In this document: in pieces, positions 46,323 to 56,580 of the stretch
Numbering within the stretch: the first letter of the stretch is position 1
How the letters are laid out: every line of letters starts with the position of its first letter
From: Pseudomonas sp. NKUCC02_KPG
Lineage (GTDB): Bacteria > Pseudomonadota > Gammaproteobacteria > Pseudomonadales > Pseudomonadaceae
Assembly (NCBI RefSeq): GCF_019345465.1
Contig: NZ_JAHKRC010000011.1
Coordinates: forward strand, 1 to 64,000
Length of the DNA: 64,000 bases
Direction of reading: 5' to 3'
Notes under the pieces: model-generated
Database searches by the model: none
What the model was told of the DNA's origin: nothing
Seen by the model: the letters and a program-made list of their open reading frames with translations, nothing else
Program-made: the position numbers and the translations under genes

Positions 46323-46505
46323 GACGGGCGACCTTATCGGGAATAACCGGGCCGTCTTTTATAGCGAGTGGTTTTTACAAAATGATGTATCTGAATACCA
46401 CTTGAACCTCTGTATTGTGTCGGGCATTGCAGGAATTTTCGCTTTCTCCAGGCGCTTTCACATTTTTTCGATGCGCCCCCCTTATCAAAGTGGTTCAGCT
46501 CACAC

Positions 46506-49500
46506 ATGGATACAGTACGCGCACGTCTCGCCGGTCTGATTGAATTTGTAAAACAGACGGCACTCATGCAAAAGCGGCCAGCGTTGACCGTCAACCAACA
46601 CAACGCATTCAGTGCCAGCGAAGAAAAGCTGCGGGCACTGCCGGGTGTCAGCCTGGATGTGCTGGAGGGTGACGAAGATGAAGTCTGGTTGCGGCTTGAG
46701 CGTTTGCACGAGACCCGCCCGCCCGCGCCCTTGAGCCCGTTGCTGGCGCTGTGGATCGAACTCAAGGGCACGCCGCAAACCGAACCTGCGCTAAAACTTC
46801 GGGTGACACGTGAGGCGCTGATCAACAGTGGCCTGTTGTCCGAGCCGCAGCTTACGCGGTTGACCGCGGTCGGCATTGAGCTCAGCGAAGACGCCCCGGT
46901 GGATGAGTGGGTGAATCTTGAGGATTGCCTGGACGCTGGCGAGATCAGGGCGCAGTTCAAGTCCTATAGCCAAACTGCCTGGCGACTGTGGGCCGCAGAG
47001 GAAAAACTGCGGCGTAAAAGCATCGAACTCTATGCCGAACTGTTTTTGCTGGTGCAGCAGATGCAGGGCAATCTGGGGGATGCGCAACTGGAACTGGTCT
47101 GGGGATTGGGCGTTTCGACGTGGGAACATCCCGCGGTTGGCGTCATCCACTACCCGTTGATCAGCCAGTTGGTCGAGATAGCCATCAACCCGGACTCAAT
47201 GGCCATCGAAGTCCGCCCACGCGCCGCTGAGCCCCGGCTGGAAGTCGACGCCTACGTGGCCGCCGATATTCCGGGGGTAGGGGCATTGGCGACCCTGGCC
47301 AAGGATTTCTTCAAGAAAGAGCAGGCCGCAATCAGCCCGTTCAATCCTTCCAGTCATGAACCGGTGATTCGCTCTGCCTCTTCATTGCTCGATGCTCAGG
47401 GGCAGTTTTTGCCGGTGACGGTTGCCGAGGGCGATCGCTCGGTGCCCAAGGCCGCCGAGCATCTATGCGTGACAGACACCTGGATCCTGTTTGCCCGCAC
47501 CCGCGACAGCAATATGTTTATTGAAGACCTGGGCCGCTTTGAAGGCGAGATCGAGGCAATCGGTGAATTACCACCGGCCTTGCAGGCGATCTTGACCGAA
47601 CCTTCCAGCGTGCTTGAGGACGTAGTCCTGCCCCCGTTCCGGGGTTTGTCCTACGTCAGTGGCTCCCAAGGTGGCGATGCGCCTGGGACCAAGGTTCATG
47701 AACTGTACTTTCCCAAGCCTTACAACGACGAACAGGTGCAAATCATCCAGTTGCTGGAGATGCACGACGGGGTTGTGGTGCAGGGCCCGCCAGGCACCGG
47801 CAAGACTCACACCATTGCCAACGTCATCAGCCATTACCTGGCCAATGGCAAGCGGGTGCTGGTGACGTCGATGAAAGACCCGGCACTGGCCGTGCTGCAG
47901 GAAAAGCTCCCCGAGGACATTCGCCCGCTGGCAATCAGCCTGCTGAGCAGCGAAGCGGACGGCATGAAGCAGTTCGAATTCGCCATTCAGAAAATCTCAG
48001 CTGAGGTCCAGCGGATTGATCGGTCGCTGTACAAGCGCGAAATCGGCCAGATTGACGACGAAATCAATACCCTCCACGGTCAGATGACCAGTGTCGACCG
48101 TGAGATTACCCACTGGGCCGAACGCAACCTGTCAGACCTGGAAATCGACGGCGAACGCCTGAGCCCGACCCATGCCGCGTTGCAGGTCGCTGCGGCGCAA
48201 GACGAGATCAACGGCTTTGCCGATCAGATCGGGGTGGGGGACGAACATCGCCCGCGTTTCAGCCTGCAAGACATCATCGCCTTGCGTGAAGCGCGGCTTG
48301 AACTCAAGGATTCGCTGGCTTATCTGGGCCACAAAGTCCCGCAACTGGCCGACTTCCCGGATGCGCAAACGCTGATTCAGGTCCATCAGGATCTGGCCCG
48401 GGAAAGCCAGTTGCAGCACAAGGAGAGCACGGGCGAGGTGCCGCGTTTGCTGGACGCCAGCACGCAGACCCTGGAGCAGGCACAGGCTCTGGTGGATCAC
48501 CTGGAGCAGTTGCAGGCACTGCGAGTGCAGCTCAAAAGCGCAGAGCACCCGTGGGTGCCGGCCATGCAGGCCTACTTGTCGCGCAACCCCAATGCCGATG
48601 TGCTGGGGCTTTTTGACAGCCTCAAGGGCGAGATCGAAGCGGCGCTGACAGGTCGCAAGGCATTTGTAGCCCGGCCGGTGAGCTTGTCATTCGAGCTCCA
48701 GGCGCAGCCCGAAGTGGTGGCCGCCATCGATAACCTGGCCCAGGGAAGACGCCCGTTCGGGTTGTCCGGCCTGATCGGCAAGGGCAGCCAGAAACAGTTG
48801 CTGGACGCCATTCTGGTGCTGGGCAGCAAGCCGCAGAACGATCAGGACTGGGTGCACGTGCAGGCATTTGTGCGCTTCCAGCAACTGGGACGAACGTTGC
48901 TGTTGCGCTGGAATGCACTGGCTGGCGAGATGCCGCTGCCGACCCTTGAAACCGATGCCGAGCAACTGCTGGCGGCGGCCCGGGTGATCGAACAGTACGG
49001 CGATATTGTCCGCGCCGAGAAGGGCGAAATCCGTGCGCAAACCGAGCTCAGGCACCTGCTCGTGGACTGGGCCGACGTCAGTCAGTTGCGCAGTGACGAG
49101 GCGGTACTGGGCAAGGGCGAAGGCTTTTTGCGCCATCACCTGATGCGTCACCGACTGGCGGCTACCTGGGCCATCAAGCACACCTTCAACACGGCACTGG
49201 CCGGTTGTGGCGGTGCAGTGAGCGAGCGCCTGCAAGGGTTTCTGGACACCAGTCTGGGTCAGCCGCAGGTGACGACCGCCGAACTTCAGGTGCAGTGGTC
49301 CGAACTGATGGACGAGCTGCGCCGGGTGTTGGCTTTGACGGGTGCGCTCGGCACGGTGCAACAGGTGACGGACCTCATCGCACACAGCGGCGGCCTGATC
49401 TGGGCCGCCCGTTTGCGCGACGAACCGAGCCTGGAGCCGGTGGATGACCTGCTCCCGGACAACTGCCTGGAGGTGTGGCGCCTGAGCCGTCTGGCGCGTT

Positions 49501-51218
49501 ACCTCGACAGTATCGACGGGCGCGAAGACCTCAAGCGCCTGTTCACATTACGCGGTGAACTGGAGCTGAACCTGTCGCGCCTGTATCAGGATGCGGTGGT
49601 CAAGCGCACCTGGCTGCGGTTGTCGGAGAACGCCACGCCGAGTGTCAGGGCCGCCCTGGAGTTGTACCGCACCGCGATCCGCAAAATCGGCAAGGGGACG
49701 GGCGTTCGTGCCGGGCGTTACCGGCAGGACGCACGATTGGCCGCCGATGTGGCGATCTCGGCGATCCCGTGCTGGATCATGCCCCATTACCGCATTTGCG
49801 AAAGTTTGCCGGCCCAGTACGGTGCCTTTGATCTGGTGATCATCGATGAGGCGTCCCAGTCTGACCTGACGGCACTGCCAGCGTTGTTGCGGGCGAAAAA
49901 AGTGCTGGTGGTGGGCGATGACAAACAAGTCTCGCCGGACGGTATCGGCATGGAAGAAGAGCGTGTGCAGAACATGATGGCGCGCTTCTTGGGCAATCAG
50001 GTCGGGCTCTACCGGCCATTGATGTCCCCCGAGCGTTCGCTGTACGACCTGTTCAAAGTGGTGTTTGCCAAGAGCGGCACCATGCTGCGCGAGCATTTCC
50101 GCTGCGTGGCGCCGATCATCGAATACTCCAAGCGTGAGTTCTACAACCACGAACTCAAGCCACTGCGCCTGCCGATGATGACCGAGCGCCTGGACCCGCC
50201 GCTGGTGGATTTGCGGGTAATGGACGGGGAGAAAAAGGGCAAGTTCAACCTCGGCGAAGCCAATGTGATTGTCGAGGAAATCCGCCGCCTGATTGCCATG
50301 CCGCAGATCGCGGGGCGCAGCATTGGCGTGGTCTCGTTGCTGGGGGCCGAGCAGGCGCAAAAAGTCATGCAGATGCTGACCAAGGAGCTGGGTGAAGAAG
50401 TGATCACCCAGTTCCAGATCAGCTGTGGCGATGCGCGCACTTTCCAGGGCAAGGAGCGGGACATCATGTTCCTGTCGATGGTGGCCAGCCCCGGCGACTG
50501 TTTTGCCAACAGCCGCGACTCGATTGCCCAGCGCTTCAATGTGGCCGCGTCGCGGGCGCGGGACCGAATGTATCTGGTGCGCAGCGTCGAGCTCACCGAC
50601 CTGAGTGCGGTCGATGGTTTGCGCCGAGGCCTGATTGAACACTTTGAGACCCCGTTTACGCAGGATGCCGCGCAGGTCAGCGATCTGCGCGAGTTGTGCG
50701 AATCGGGTTTCGAGCGCGATATGTACGATGAACTGACGCAGCGCGGTTATCGGGTTATCCCGCAGGTTGGCGTCGGGGCTTATCGGATCGACATGGTGGT
50801 GGAGGGGGACAACGACAGCCGCCTGGCGATCGAGTGTGATGGCGACCGCTTTCACGGGCCGGACCGCTGGGACAGCGACATGCGCCGCCAGCGCATTCTG
50901 GAGCGTGCGGGCTGGCGCTTCTGGCGCTGCTTCGCGTCGGCGTTCACGTTGAATCGCCAGATGATCATTGAAGATTTGCTGGCCACCTTGAAGGCCATGA
51001 ACATCGAGCCTGCCAGTGGGGAAGGGGCGGCTCCGAGCATTCATGTCGAGCGGCGCCAGGTGTATGGCTTTCGTCGTGCCGGTGCATCAGCGCAGGAGGA
51101 GGGGAGTCGGCCTTATGACAACCGGCCGGCCAAGGACCCGTTTTTGTTCTGGATCCCGGACGACCCGTTTGTCGTGAGTGAGCGTCAAGCGGATGAGTCC
51201 TCGCCGCAGACGGCCTGA
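46506..51218 (+). CDS. SF1 helicase with C-terminal Vsr/DUF559-like nuclease domain
   Basis: A 1570-residue cytoplasmic protein. The N-terminal 400 residues are uncharacterised. Helicase motif I is VVQGPPGTGKTHTIA (about 424-438); a long helical insert (about 490-1080) separates it from motif II VIIDEASQSD (about 1113). C-terminal helicase motifs are LREHFRC, GDARTFQGKERDIMF and RFNVAASRARDRMY, giving a UPF1/DNA2-like SF1B helicase (COG1112). Residues about 1395-1500 form a restriction-type domain (REase_MTES_1575/Vsr fold) with RIDMVVEG (D1429), LAIECDGDRFHG (E1443) and RQRILERAGWRFWR. Such fusions occur in phage-defence proteins. No partner gene is adjacent and the ribosome binding site is weak. 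Confidence 0.88.
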   Translation: MDTVRARLAGLIEFVKQTALMQKRPALTVNQHNAFSASEEKLRALPGVSLDVLEGDEDEVWLRLERLHETRPPAPLSPLLALWIELKGTPQTEPALKLRVTREALINSGLLSEPQLTRLTAVGIELSEDAPVDEWVNLEDCLDAGEIRAQFKSYSQTAWRLWAAEEKLRRKSIELYAELFLLVQQMQGNLGDAQLELVWGLGVSTWEHPAVGVIHYPLISQLVEIAINPDSMAIEVRPRAAEPRLEVDAYVAADIPGVGALATLAKDFFKKEQAAISPFNPSSHEPVIRSASSLLDAQGQFLPVTVAEGDRSVPKAAEHLCVTDTWILFARTRDSNMFIEDLGRFEGEIEAIGELPPALQAILTEPSSVLEDVVLPPFRGLSYVSGSQGGDAPGTKVHELYFPKPYNDEQVQIIQLLEMHDGVVVQGPPGTGKTHTIANVISHYLANGKRVLVTSMKDPALAVLQEKLPEDIRPLAISLLSSEADGMKQFEFAIQKISAEVQRIDRSLYKREIGQIDDEINTLHGQMTSVDREITHWAERNLSDLEIDGERLSPTHAALQVAAAQDEINGFADQIGVGDEHRPRFSLQDIIALREARLELKDSLAYLGHKVPQLADFPDAQTLIQVHQDLARESQLQHKESTGEVPRLLDASTQTLEQAQALVDHLEQLQALRVQLKSAEHPWVPAMQAYLSRNPNADVLGLFDSLKGEIEAALTGRKAFVARPVSLSFELQAQPEVVAAIDNLAQGRRPFGLSGLIGKGSQKQLLDAILVLGSKPQNDQDWVHVQAFVRFQQLGRTLLLRWNALAGEMPLPTLETDAEQLLAAARVIEQYGDIVRAEKGEIRAQTELRHLLVDWADVSQLRSDEAVLGKGEGFLRHHLMRHRLAATWAIKHTFNTALAGCGGAVSERLQGFLDTSLGQPQVTTAELQVQWSELMDELRRVLALTGALGTVQQVTDLIAHSGGLIWAARLRDEPSLEPVDDLLPDNCLEVWRLSRLARYLDSIDGREDLKRLFTLRGELELNLSRLYQDAVVKRTWLRLSENATPSVRAALELYRTAIRKIGKGTGVRAGRYRQDARLAADVAISAIPCWIMPHYRICESLPAQYGAFDLVIIDEASQSDLTALPALLRAKKVLVVGDDKQVSPDGIGMEEERVQNMMARFLGNQVGLYRPLMSPERSLYDLFKVVFAKSGTMLREHFRCVAPIIEYSKREFYNHELKPLRLPMMTERLDPPLVDLRVMDGEKKGKFNLGEANVIVEEIRRLIAMPQIAGRSIGVVSLLGAEQAQKVMQMLTKELGEEVITQFQISCGDARTFQGKERDIMFLSMVASPGDCFANSRDSIAQRFNVAASRARDRMYLVRSVELTDLSAVDGLRRGLIEHFETPFTQDAAQVSDLRELCESGFERDMYDELTQRGYRVIPQVGVGAYRIDMVVEGDNDSRLAIECDGDRFHGPDRWDSDMRRQRILERAGWRFWRCFASAFTLNRQMIIEDLLATLKAMNIEPASGEGAAPSIHVERRQVYGFRRAGASAQEEGSRPYDNRPAKDPFLFWIPDDPFVVSERQADESSPQTA

Positions 51219-51283
51219 TAAGCCCGCGGGCAGCATCGCAGGCAAGACGGCGGCGGCAGGTTTTGCGTTCACCTGTGTCAGCG

Positions 51284-51297
51284 GGTGATCGTACAAC
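51284..51297 (-). promoter_or_regulatory. Operator-like element upstream of gntR regulator
   Basis: Read on the minus strand it is GTTGTACGATCAC, matching GTTGTACGATGAC upstream of kdgD in 12 of 13 bases. It lies about 130 bases before the regulator start, suggesting self-regulation. Confidence 0.55.
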
Positions 51298-51422
51298 CGG
51301 CTTGAGCTATGATGCATCCATGCGGGAGCACAGCAGCACGGACGTCCGGTGTGTCAGGGCGATTTTTCAGCTGCTTTCATGAAGTGCCCCTGACCCCTTT
51401 GATTTCGAGAAAAATGTTCAAC

Positions 51423-52172
51423 ATGGATAACCAGATCGACGTACCCCGCCTCCCTCGCAAGCGCCGTAGCCTGGCGCAAGAGTTGGTGACGGTGCTGTCC
51501 GAGCAGATCCGCGACGGTAAGCTCAAGCGTGGCGACAAGTTGCCTACCGAGTCAGCGATCATGGAGGCGCACGGCGTCAGCCGCACGGTGGTGCGCGAAG
51601 CGATTTCTCGTTTGCAGGCGGCAGGGCAGGTCGAGACCCGCCACGGTATCGGCACCTTTGTGCTGGATACGCCGAGCCCGAGCGGTTTTCGGATCGACCC
51701 GGCGACTGTCGTCACATTGCGCGATGTGCTGGCGATTCTTGAACTGCGTATCAGCCTTGAAGTGGAGTCTGCCGGGTTGGCTGCCCAGCGTCGCAATGAG
51801 GAACAATTGGCAGCGATGCGTGCAGCGCTGGATGCCCTGAATGAAAACGCGGCACGCAATGGCGATGCCGTGGCGTCGGACTTTCAGTTCCACCTGCAGA
51901 TTGCGCTGTCGACGGGCAACCGCTACTTCACCGACATCATGACTCACCTGGGCACCAGCATCATTCCGCGTACCCGTCTCAATTCTGCGCGTCTGGCCCA
52001 TGATGACCAGCAGCACTACATGACCCGGCTCAACCGCGAGCACGAAGAAATCTACCAGGCCATTGCCCGTCAGGATTCCGAAGCGGCCCGTGCGGCCATG
52101 CGCCTGCACCTGACCAACAGCCGCGAACGCCTGCGTCATGCCCATGAAGAAGCAGAAGCGCAACGCGGGTAG
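51423..52172 (+). CDS. FadR/GntR family regulator of the glucarate/galactarate cluster
   Basis: A 249-residue GntR-type regulator of the FadR subfamily: wHTH at about residues 10-75 (LAQELVTVLSEQIRDGKLKR, LPTESAIMEAHGVSRTVVRE) and an all-helical FCD effector domain (about 95-240) with the metal-binding residues DFQFHLQIAL and HEEIYQAI...AAMRLHL. It lies just upstream of kdgD, a transporter and garD, so it probably represses them until a sugar acid is bound. The start is either 51423 or 51414; the frame is open to 51309 but the added residues are not family-like. Confidence 0.88.
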   Translation: MDNQIDVPRLPRKRRSLAQELVTVLSEQIRDGKLKRGDKLPTESAIMEAHGVSRTVVREAISRLQAAGQVETRHGIGTFVLDTPSPSGFRIDPATVVTLRDVLAILELRISLEVESAGLAAQRRNEEQLAAMRAALDALNENAARNGDAVASDFQFHLQIALSTGNRYFTDIMTHLGTSIIPRTRLNSARLAHDDQQHYMTRLNREHEEIYQAIARQDSEAARAAMRLHLTNSRERLRHAHEEAEAQRG

Positions 52173-52185
52173 TCGTTTGTAATCG

Positions 52186-52326
52186 TTGTAGCCGCTGAGG
52201 AGCGAAGCGAGGCTGCGATCGGCGGCGAAGCCGTCGCAGGATCAGACTGCAAGACCGCAGCCTTAGGCTTTACGGGTGCTGCATCACGCCGGTCGCAGCC
52301 TCGCTTCGCTCCTCAGCGACTACAGG
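52186..52326. repeat. Palindromic repeat, type B copy 2
   Basis: The ends TGTAGCCGCTGAGGAGCGAA and the complementary TCGCTCCTCAGCGACTACA enclose two smaller GCGATCGGCGGCGAAGCCG-type segments. It lies between the regulator and kdgD. Confidence 0.85.
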
Positions 52327-52400
52327 TCAGGCGCATGAAACGGTTGTTCTCAGACAACCTACCTCCTCTCTGAAATTAAATTTCAACCCTGCGCAACTCT

Positions 52401-52435
52401 CACAAAGCCCGTATTAGACGGGCTTTGTGATTTTC
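52401..52435 (+). terminator. Terminator downstream of gntR regulator
   Basis: Perfect 11-bp arms CACAAAGCCCG and CGGGCTTTGTG with a TATTAGA loop are followed by ATTTT. It separates the regulator from kdgD transcription. Confidence 0.82.
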
Positions 52436-52482
52436 ATCAGGCCAAATTCAGACGCCGCTGAACACGAATGCACGAAATGATA

Positions 52483-52520
52483 TTGACGTTATCTTTTTAA
52501 GTTGTACGATGACGTACGAC
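52483..52520 (+). promoter_or_regulatory. kdgD promoter with overlapping operator-like dyad
   Basis: A -35-like TTGACG (52483) and a -10-like TACGAT (52505) are 16 bases apart. The -10 lies inside the dyad TTGTACG-ATGA-CGTACGA (52502-52519; seven-base arms with one mismatch). This is a plausible repressor site for the GntR regulator, blocking polymerase at the -10. The match to a similar sequence before the regulator supports it. Confidence 0.6.
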
Positions 52521-52575
52521 GTAGCGAAGTGCTTACGTATTTTTCATCACAACGTGCTCCCAGGGTGTTCGAATA

Positions 52576-53487
52576 ATGAATCCACAAGAACTGAAGTCCA
52601 TCCTCTCTTCCGGTCTGTTGTCCTTCCCGATAACCGACTTCAATGCTCAAGGTGATTTCCACCGCGAGGGCTACATCAAGCGCCTGGAATGGCTGGCCCC
52701 GTACGGCGCCTCGGCCCTGTTCGCAGCAGGCGGCACCGGTGAGTTCTTCTCCCTGGCAGCCAGCGAATATTCGCAAGTGATCAAAACTGCCGTTGATACC
52801 TGCGCCACCAGCGTACCGATCCTCGCCGGTGTAGGCGGTTCGACCCGTCAGGCCATCGAGTACGCTCAAGAAGCCGAGCGCCTGGGTGCCAAAGGCTTGC
52901 TGCTGCTGCCGCACTACCTGACTGAAGCCAGCCAGGACGGCGTTGCCGCCCACGTTGAGGCCGTGTGCAAGTCGGTGAAAATCGGCGTGATCGTCTACAA
53001 CCGTAACGTCTGCCGCTTGACCGCGCCGCTGCTGGAGCGTCTGGCCGAGCGTTGCCCGAACCTGATCGGCTACAAGGATGGCCTGGGCGACATCGAGTTG
53101 ATGGTGTCGATCCGTCGCCGCCTCGGCGATCGCTTCAGCTACCTGGGCGGTCTGCCGACCGCCGAAGTCTACGCTGCCGCCTACAAGGCGCTGGGTGTAC
53201 CGGTTTACTCCTCGGCGGTGTTCAACTTCATCCCGAAAACCGCGATGGATTTCTACCACGCCGTGGCCCGTGAAGATCACGCCACCGTGGGCAAGATCAT
53301 CGACGACTTCTTCCTGCCTTACCTGGACATTCGTAACCGCAAATCCGGTTACGCGGTCAGCATCGTCAAGGCTGGCGCCACTATTTCAGGTTACAGTGCA
53401 GGCCCGGTGCGTACGCCACTGACCGACTTGTTGCCAGAAGAGTACGAGGCACTGGCTGCCTTGATCGACAAGCAAGGTCCGCAGTAA
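52576..53487 (+). CDS. kdgD: 5-dehydro-4-deoxyglucarate dehydratase
   Basis: A 303-residue member of the dihydrodipicolinate synthase superfamily that decarboxylates and dehydrates 5-keto-4-deoxyglucarate to 2-oxoglutarate semialdehyde. Visible features are the N-terminal [11 protein letters not shown], substrate loop [16 protein letters not shown], catalytic VIVYNRN tyrosine and the Schiff-base lysine K167 in [11 protein letters not shown]. The family position as kdgD rather than dapA is supported by FPITDFN and by the flanking garD and transporter genes. No aldehyde dehydrogenase gene for the next step is adjacent. Confidence 0.94.
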   Translation: MNPQELKSILSSGLLSFPITDFNAQGDFHREGYIKRLEWLAPYGASALFAAGGTGEFFSLAASEYSQVIKTAVDTCATSVPILAGVGGSTRQAIEYAQEAERLGAKGLLLLPHYLTEASQDGVAAHVEAVCKSVKIGVIVYNRNVCRLTAPLLERLAERCPNLIGYKDGLGDIELMVSIRRRLGDRFSYLGGLPTAEVYAAAYKALGVPVYSSAVFNFIPKTAMDFYHAVAREDHATVGKIIDDFFLPYLDIRNRKSGYAVSIVKAGATISGYSAGPVRTPLTDLLPEEYEALAALIDKQGPQ

Positions 53488-53496
53488 GCAAAAGCC

Positions 53497-53525
53497 AAGG
53501 CCGCTGAGAAATCAGCGGCCTTTTG
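53497..53525 (+). terminator. kdgD terminator
   Basis: Arms AAGGCCGCTGA and TCAGCGGCCTT with a GAAA loop and TTTTG tail lie 10 bases behind kdgD. The transporter gene downstream therefore probably has a separate or read-through transcript. Confidence 0.9.
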
Positions 53526-53638
53526 TGTGAAGGATTACGACCGTCGGCTAGCGCATTTATCTGTAGAAACTGTAAGTCAGCTACATCAAAAAAATAGATT
53601 CACCCGCGCATAAAAATAAACAGTGGGAGTAGTACAAC

Positions 53639-54994
53639 ATGCAAGCGACCAAGCCGACGCATGTCCGTTATATGATTTTGCTCATGCTTTTCCTGGTGAC
53701 CACAATCAATTATGCAGACCGTGCAACTATCGCCATCGCAGGCTCCAGCCTGCAAAAAGACCTCGGCATCGATGCCGTAACCCTGGGTTATATCTTCTCC
53801 GCATTTGGCTGGGCCTACGTGGCCGGACAAATCCCCGGTGGCTGGCTCCTCGACCGTTTCGGTTCCAAAAAAGTTTACGCCCTGAGCATCTTCACCTGGT
53901 CTCTGTTCACCGTGCTGCAAGGCTTTATCGGTGAGTTCGGCATGTCCACAGCGGTCGTTGCGCTGTTTATGCTGCGCTTTCTGGTGGGTCTGGCCGAAGC
54001 ACCCTCTTTTCCCGGAAACGCCCGAATCGTTGCGGCCTGGTTCCCTACGGCAGAACGTGGCACAGCGTCCGCGATCTTCAACTCGGCGCAATACTTCGCC
54101 ACTGTGCTGTTCGCACCGTTGATGGGCTGGATCGTCTACTCCTTTGGTTGGGAGCATGTGTTCATCGTCATGGGCATCCTGGGTATCGTCTTCTCGGGCA
54201 TCTGGCTCAAGGTGATCTACAGCCCGCGTGAACACCCTCGCATCAACGAGGCAGAGTTCAAGTACATCGCTGAAAACGGCGGCATGGTCGATATGGACCA
54301 GAAAGGCAAAAAGTCTGACGGACCCAAATGGGACTACATACGTCAACTGCTCACCAACCGCATGATGCTCGGTGTGTATCTGGGCCAGTACTGCATCAAC
54401 GGTATTACCTACTTCTTCCTGACCTGGTTCCCCGTGTATCTGGTACAGGACCGCGGCATGACCATCCTCAAGGCGGGCTTCATTGCGTCATTGCCTGCAA
54501 TCTGCGGATTTATCGGCGGGGTGTTGGGCGGGGTGATTTCCGATTACCTGCTGCGCAAAGGCCACTCGCTGACGTTCGCCCGCAAGGCGCCGATCATCGT
54601 CGGCCTGCTGGTATCGAGCAGCATCGTGGCCTGTAACTATGTGGACGTTGAATGGATGGTGGTTGGCTTCATGGCCCTGGCATTCTTCGGTAAAGGCGTA
54701 GGCGCACTGGGCTGGGCCGTGGTCTCCGACACCTCGCCCAAGCAGATCGCCGGTCTGAGCGGTGGCCTGTTCAATACCTTTGGCAACCTCGCTTCCATTA
54801 CCACTCCCATCGTCATCGGTTACATCATCAGCACCACCGGCTCGTTCAAATGGGCGCTGGTGTTTGTCGGTTGCAACGCATTGATGGCAGTGTTCAGCTA
54901 CCTGGTCATCGTCGGGCCGATCAAGCGTGTGGTGCTCAAAGAGCCACCGACCACTGACCCGAAAACCGCTGAACTTAAACCTGTGAATTCTTGA
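53639..54994 (+). CDS. MFS sugar-acid transporter (glucarate/galactarate type)
   Basis: A 451-residue major facilitator with 12 predicted membrane helices. The N-terminus [32 protein letters not shown] and the segment [25 protein letters not shown] mark the anion:cation symporter (ACS) family, close to GudP/GarP and other hexuronate or glucarate permeases. Its place between kdgD and garD points to D-glucarate/galactarate uptake. GGAG lies at 53624. It is 11 bases upstream of garD and thus in the same transcript. Confidence 0.92.
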   Translation: MQATKPTHVRYMILLMLFLVTTINYADRATIAIAGSSLQKDLGIDAVTLGYIFSAFGWAYVAGQIPGGWLLDRFGSKKVYALSIFTWSLFTVLQGFIGEFGMSTAVVALFMLRFLVGLAEAPSFPGNARIVAAWFPTAERGTASAIFNSAQYFATVLFAPLMGWIVYSFGWEHVFIVMGILGIVFSGIWLKVIYSPREHPRINEAEFKYIAENGGMVDMDQKGKKSDGPKWDYIRQLLTNRMMLGVYLGQYCINGITYFFLTWFPVYLVQDRGMTILKAGFIASLPAICGFIGGVLGGVISDYLLRKGHSLTFARKAPIIVGLLVSSSIVACNYVDVEWMVVGFMALAFFGKGVGALGWAVVSDTSPKQIAGLSGGLFNTFGNLASITTPIVIGYIISTTGSFKWALVFVGCNALMAVFSYLVIVGPIKRVVLKEPPTTDPKTAELKPVNS

Positions 54995-55005
54995 GGAGCG
55001 GCATC

Positions 55006-56559
55006 ATGACGTTGATTGAACATTCTGATTCGCCGCGCTCGATCCGCTTGCACCCGCTGGATAACGTTGCGGTCGTGGTCAATGACCAGGGCGTACCGGC
55101 CGGTACTGTGTTTGCGGATGGCCTCGTGACGCTGGACTTTGTGCCCCAGAGCCACAAAGTCACTCTGGAAGACATCCCCCAGGGCGGCGAAGTGATTCGC
55201 TACGGCCAGATCATCGGCTACGCCCTGCAAGCCATTGCGCGGGGCAGCTGGGTCAACGAAGACCAGCTGCGCATGCCCACCGCCCCGCCCCTGGACAGCC
55301 TGCCGCTGTCCACGGATGTTCCGCCCGCGCAGGCACCCCTTGAGGGCTACACCTTCGAAGGGTATCGCAACGCCGACGGTACCGTGGGCACGCGCAATAT
55401 TCTGGGCATCACCACCACCGTGCAGTGCGTGACCGGCGTGCTGGACCATGCGGTCAAGCGGATCAAGGAAGAACTGCTGCCCCTTTACCCCCATGTCGAC
55501 GATGTCGTTGCGTTGACCCACAGCTACGGCTGCGGGGTGGCGATCAGCGCCACCGACGCCTATATCCCGATCCGCACGGTACGTAACCTGGCGCGCAACC
55601 CCAATCTGGGCGGTGAAGCGCTGGTCATCGGTCTGGGCTGCGAGAAATTGCAGGCCGGCCAGGTGATGCACGAAAACGACAGCTCGGTGGACCTGAGCGA
55701 TCCGTGGCTGTACCGCCTGCAGGATTCCAGCCACGGCTTTACCGAGATGATCGAGCAGATCATGGCCCTGGCCGAAGTCCGCCTCAAGAAACTCGATCAG
55801 CGCCGTCGCGAAACCGTACCGGCGTCTGAGTTGATCCTGGGCATGCAATGCGGCGGCAGCGATGCGTTTTCCGGGATCACCGCCAATCCGGCGCTGGGTT
55901 ATGCCTCGGACTTGTTGTTGCGTGCGGGGGCAACGGTGATGTTTTCCGAAGTCACCGAAGTGCGCGATGCCATCTACCTGCTGACTTCCCGTGCCGAGAC
56001 CCAGGCCGTCGCCCAAGAGCTGGTGCGGGAAATGGACTGGTACGACCGCTACCTGGCCAAGGGCGAAGCAGACCGCAGCGCCAACACCACGCCGGGCAAC
56101 AAGAAGGGCGGGTTGTCGAATATCGTCGAGAAATCCCTGGGGTCCATCGTCAAGTCCGGCAGCAGCGCGATCAATGGCGTGCTTGGCCCGGGCGAGCGTT
56201 TCACGCGCAAAGGGCTGATTTTTTGTGCGACGCCTGCCAGCGACTTTGTGTGCGGCACCTTGCAACTGGCTGCCGGGATGAACCTGCACGTGTTCACGAC
56301 CGGGCGCGGCACACCGTATGGGCTGGCAATGGCCCCCGTGGTGAAAGTGTCGACCCGCACCGAACTGGCACAGCGCTGGCCGGACCTGATCGATATCGAC
56401 GCCGGCCGCATCGCCACCGGGCGCGCGACCATCGAAGACCTGGGTTGGGAACTGTTCCATTACTACCTGGACGTCGCCAGCGGTAAAAAACACACCTGGG
56501 CCGAGCAGCACAAACTGCACAACGACATCACCCTGTTCAACCCGGCACCGATCACCTGA
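55006..56559 (+). CDS. garD: Galactarate dehydratase
   Basis: A 517-residue UxaA-family hydrolyase that converts galactarate (or glucarate) to 5-dehydro-4-deoxyglucarate, the KdgD substrate. An N-terminal SAF-like domain (about 1-95) is followed by the dehydratase core with [56 protein letters not shown] and [22 protein letters not shown] end blocks. The metal-binding cysteines are present. The ATG at 55006 is preceded by GAGGAG. It is shortly followed by a type B repeat. Confidence 0.93.
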   Translation: MTLIEHSDSPRSIRLHPLDNVAVVVNDQGVPAGTVFADGLVTLDFVPQSHKVTLEDIPQGGEVIRYGQIIGYALQAIARGSWVNEDQLRMPTAPPLDSLPLSTDVPPAQAPLEGYTFEGYRNADGTVGTRNILGITTTVQCVTGVLDHAVKRIKEELLPLYPHVDDVVALTHSYGCGVAISATDAYIPIRTVRNLARNPNLGGEALVIGLGCEKLQAGQVMHENDSSVDLSDPWLYRLQDSSHGFTEMIEQIMALAEVRLKKLDQRRRETVPASELILGMQCGGSDAFSGITANPALGYASDLLLRAGATVMFSEVTEVRDAIYLLTSRAETQAVAQELVREMDWYDRYLAKGEADRSANTTPGNKKGGLSNIVEKSLGSIVKSGSSAINGVLGPGERFTRKGLIFCATPASDFVCGTLQLAAGMNLHVFTTGRGTPYGLAMAPVVKVSTRTELAQRWPDLIDIDAGRIATGRATIEDLGWELFHYYLDVASGKKHTWAEQHKLHNDITLFNPAPIT

Positions 56560-56580
56560 ACAGTGATATGTAGCCGAAAC

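Noticed and set aside
46366..46402. Weak inverted repeat AGTGGT / ACCACT before the helicase-nuclease gene
   Set aside because: Six-base arms with a spacer of more than 20 bases are within chance expectation.
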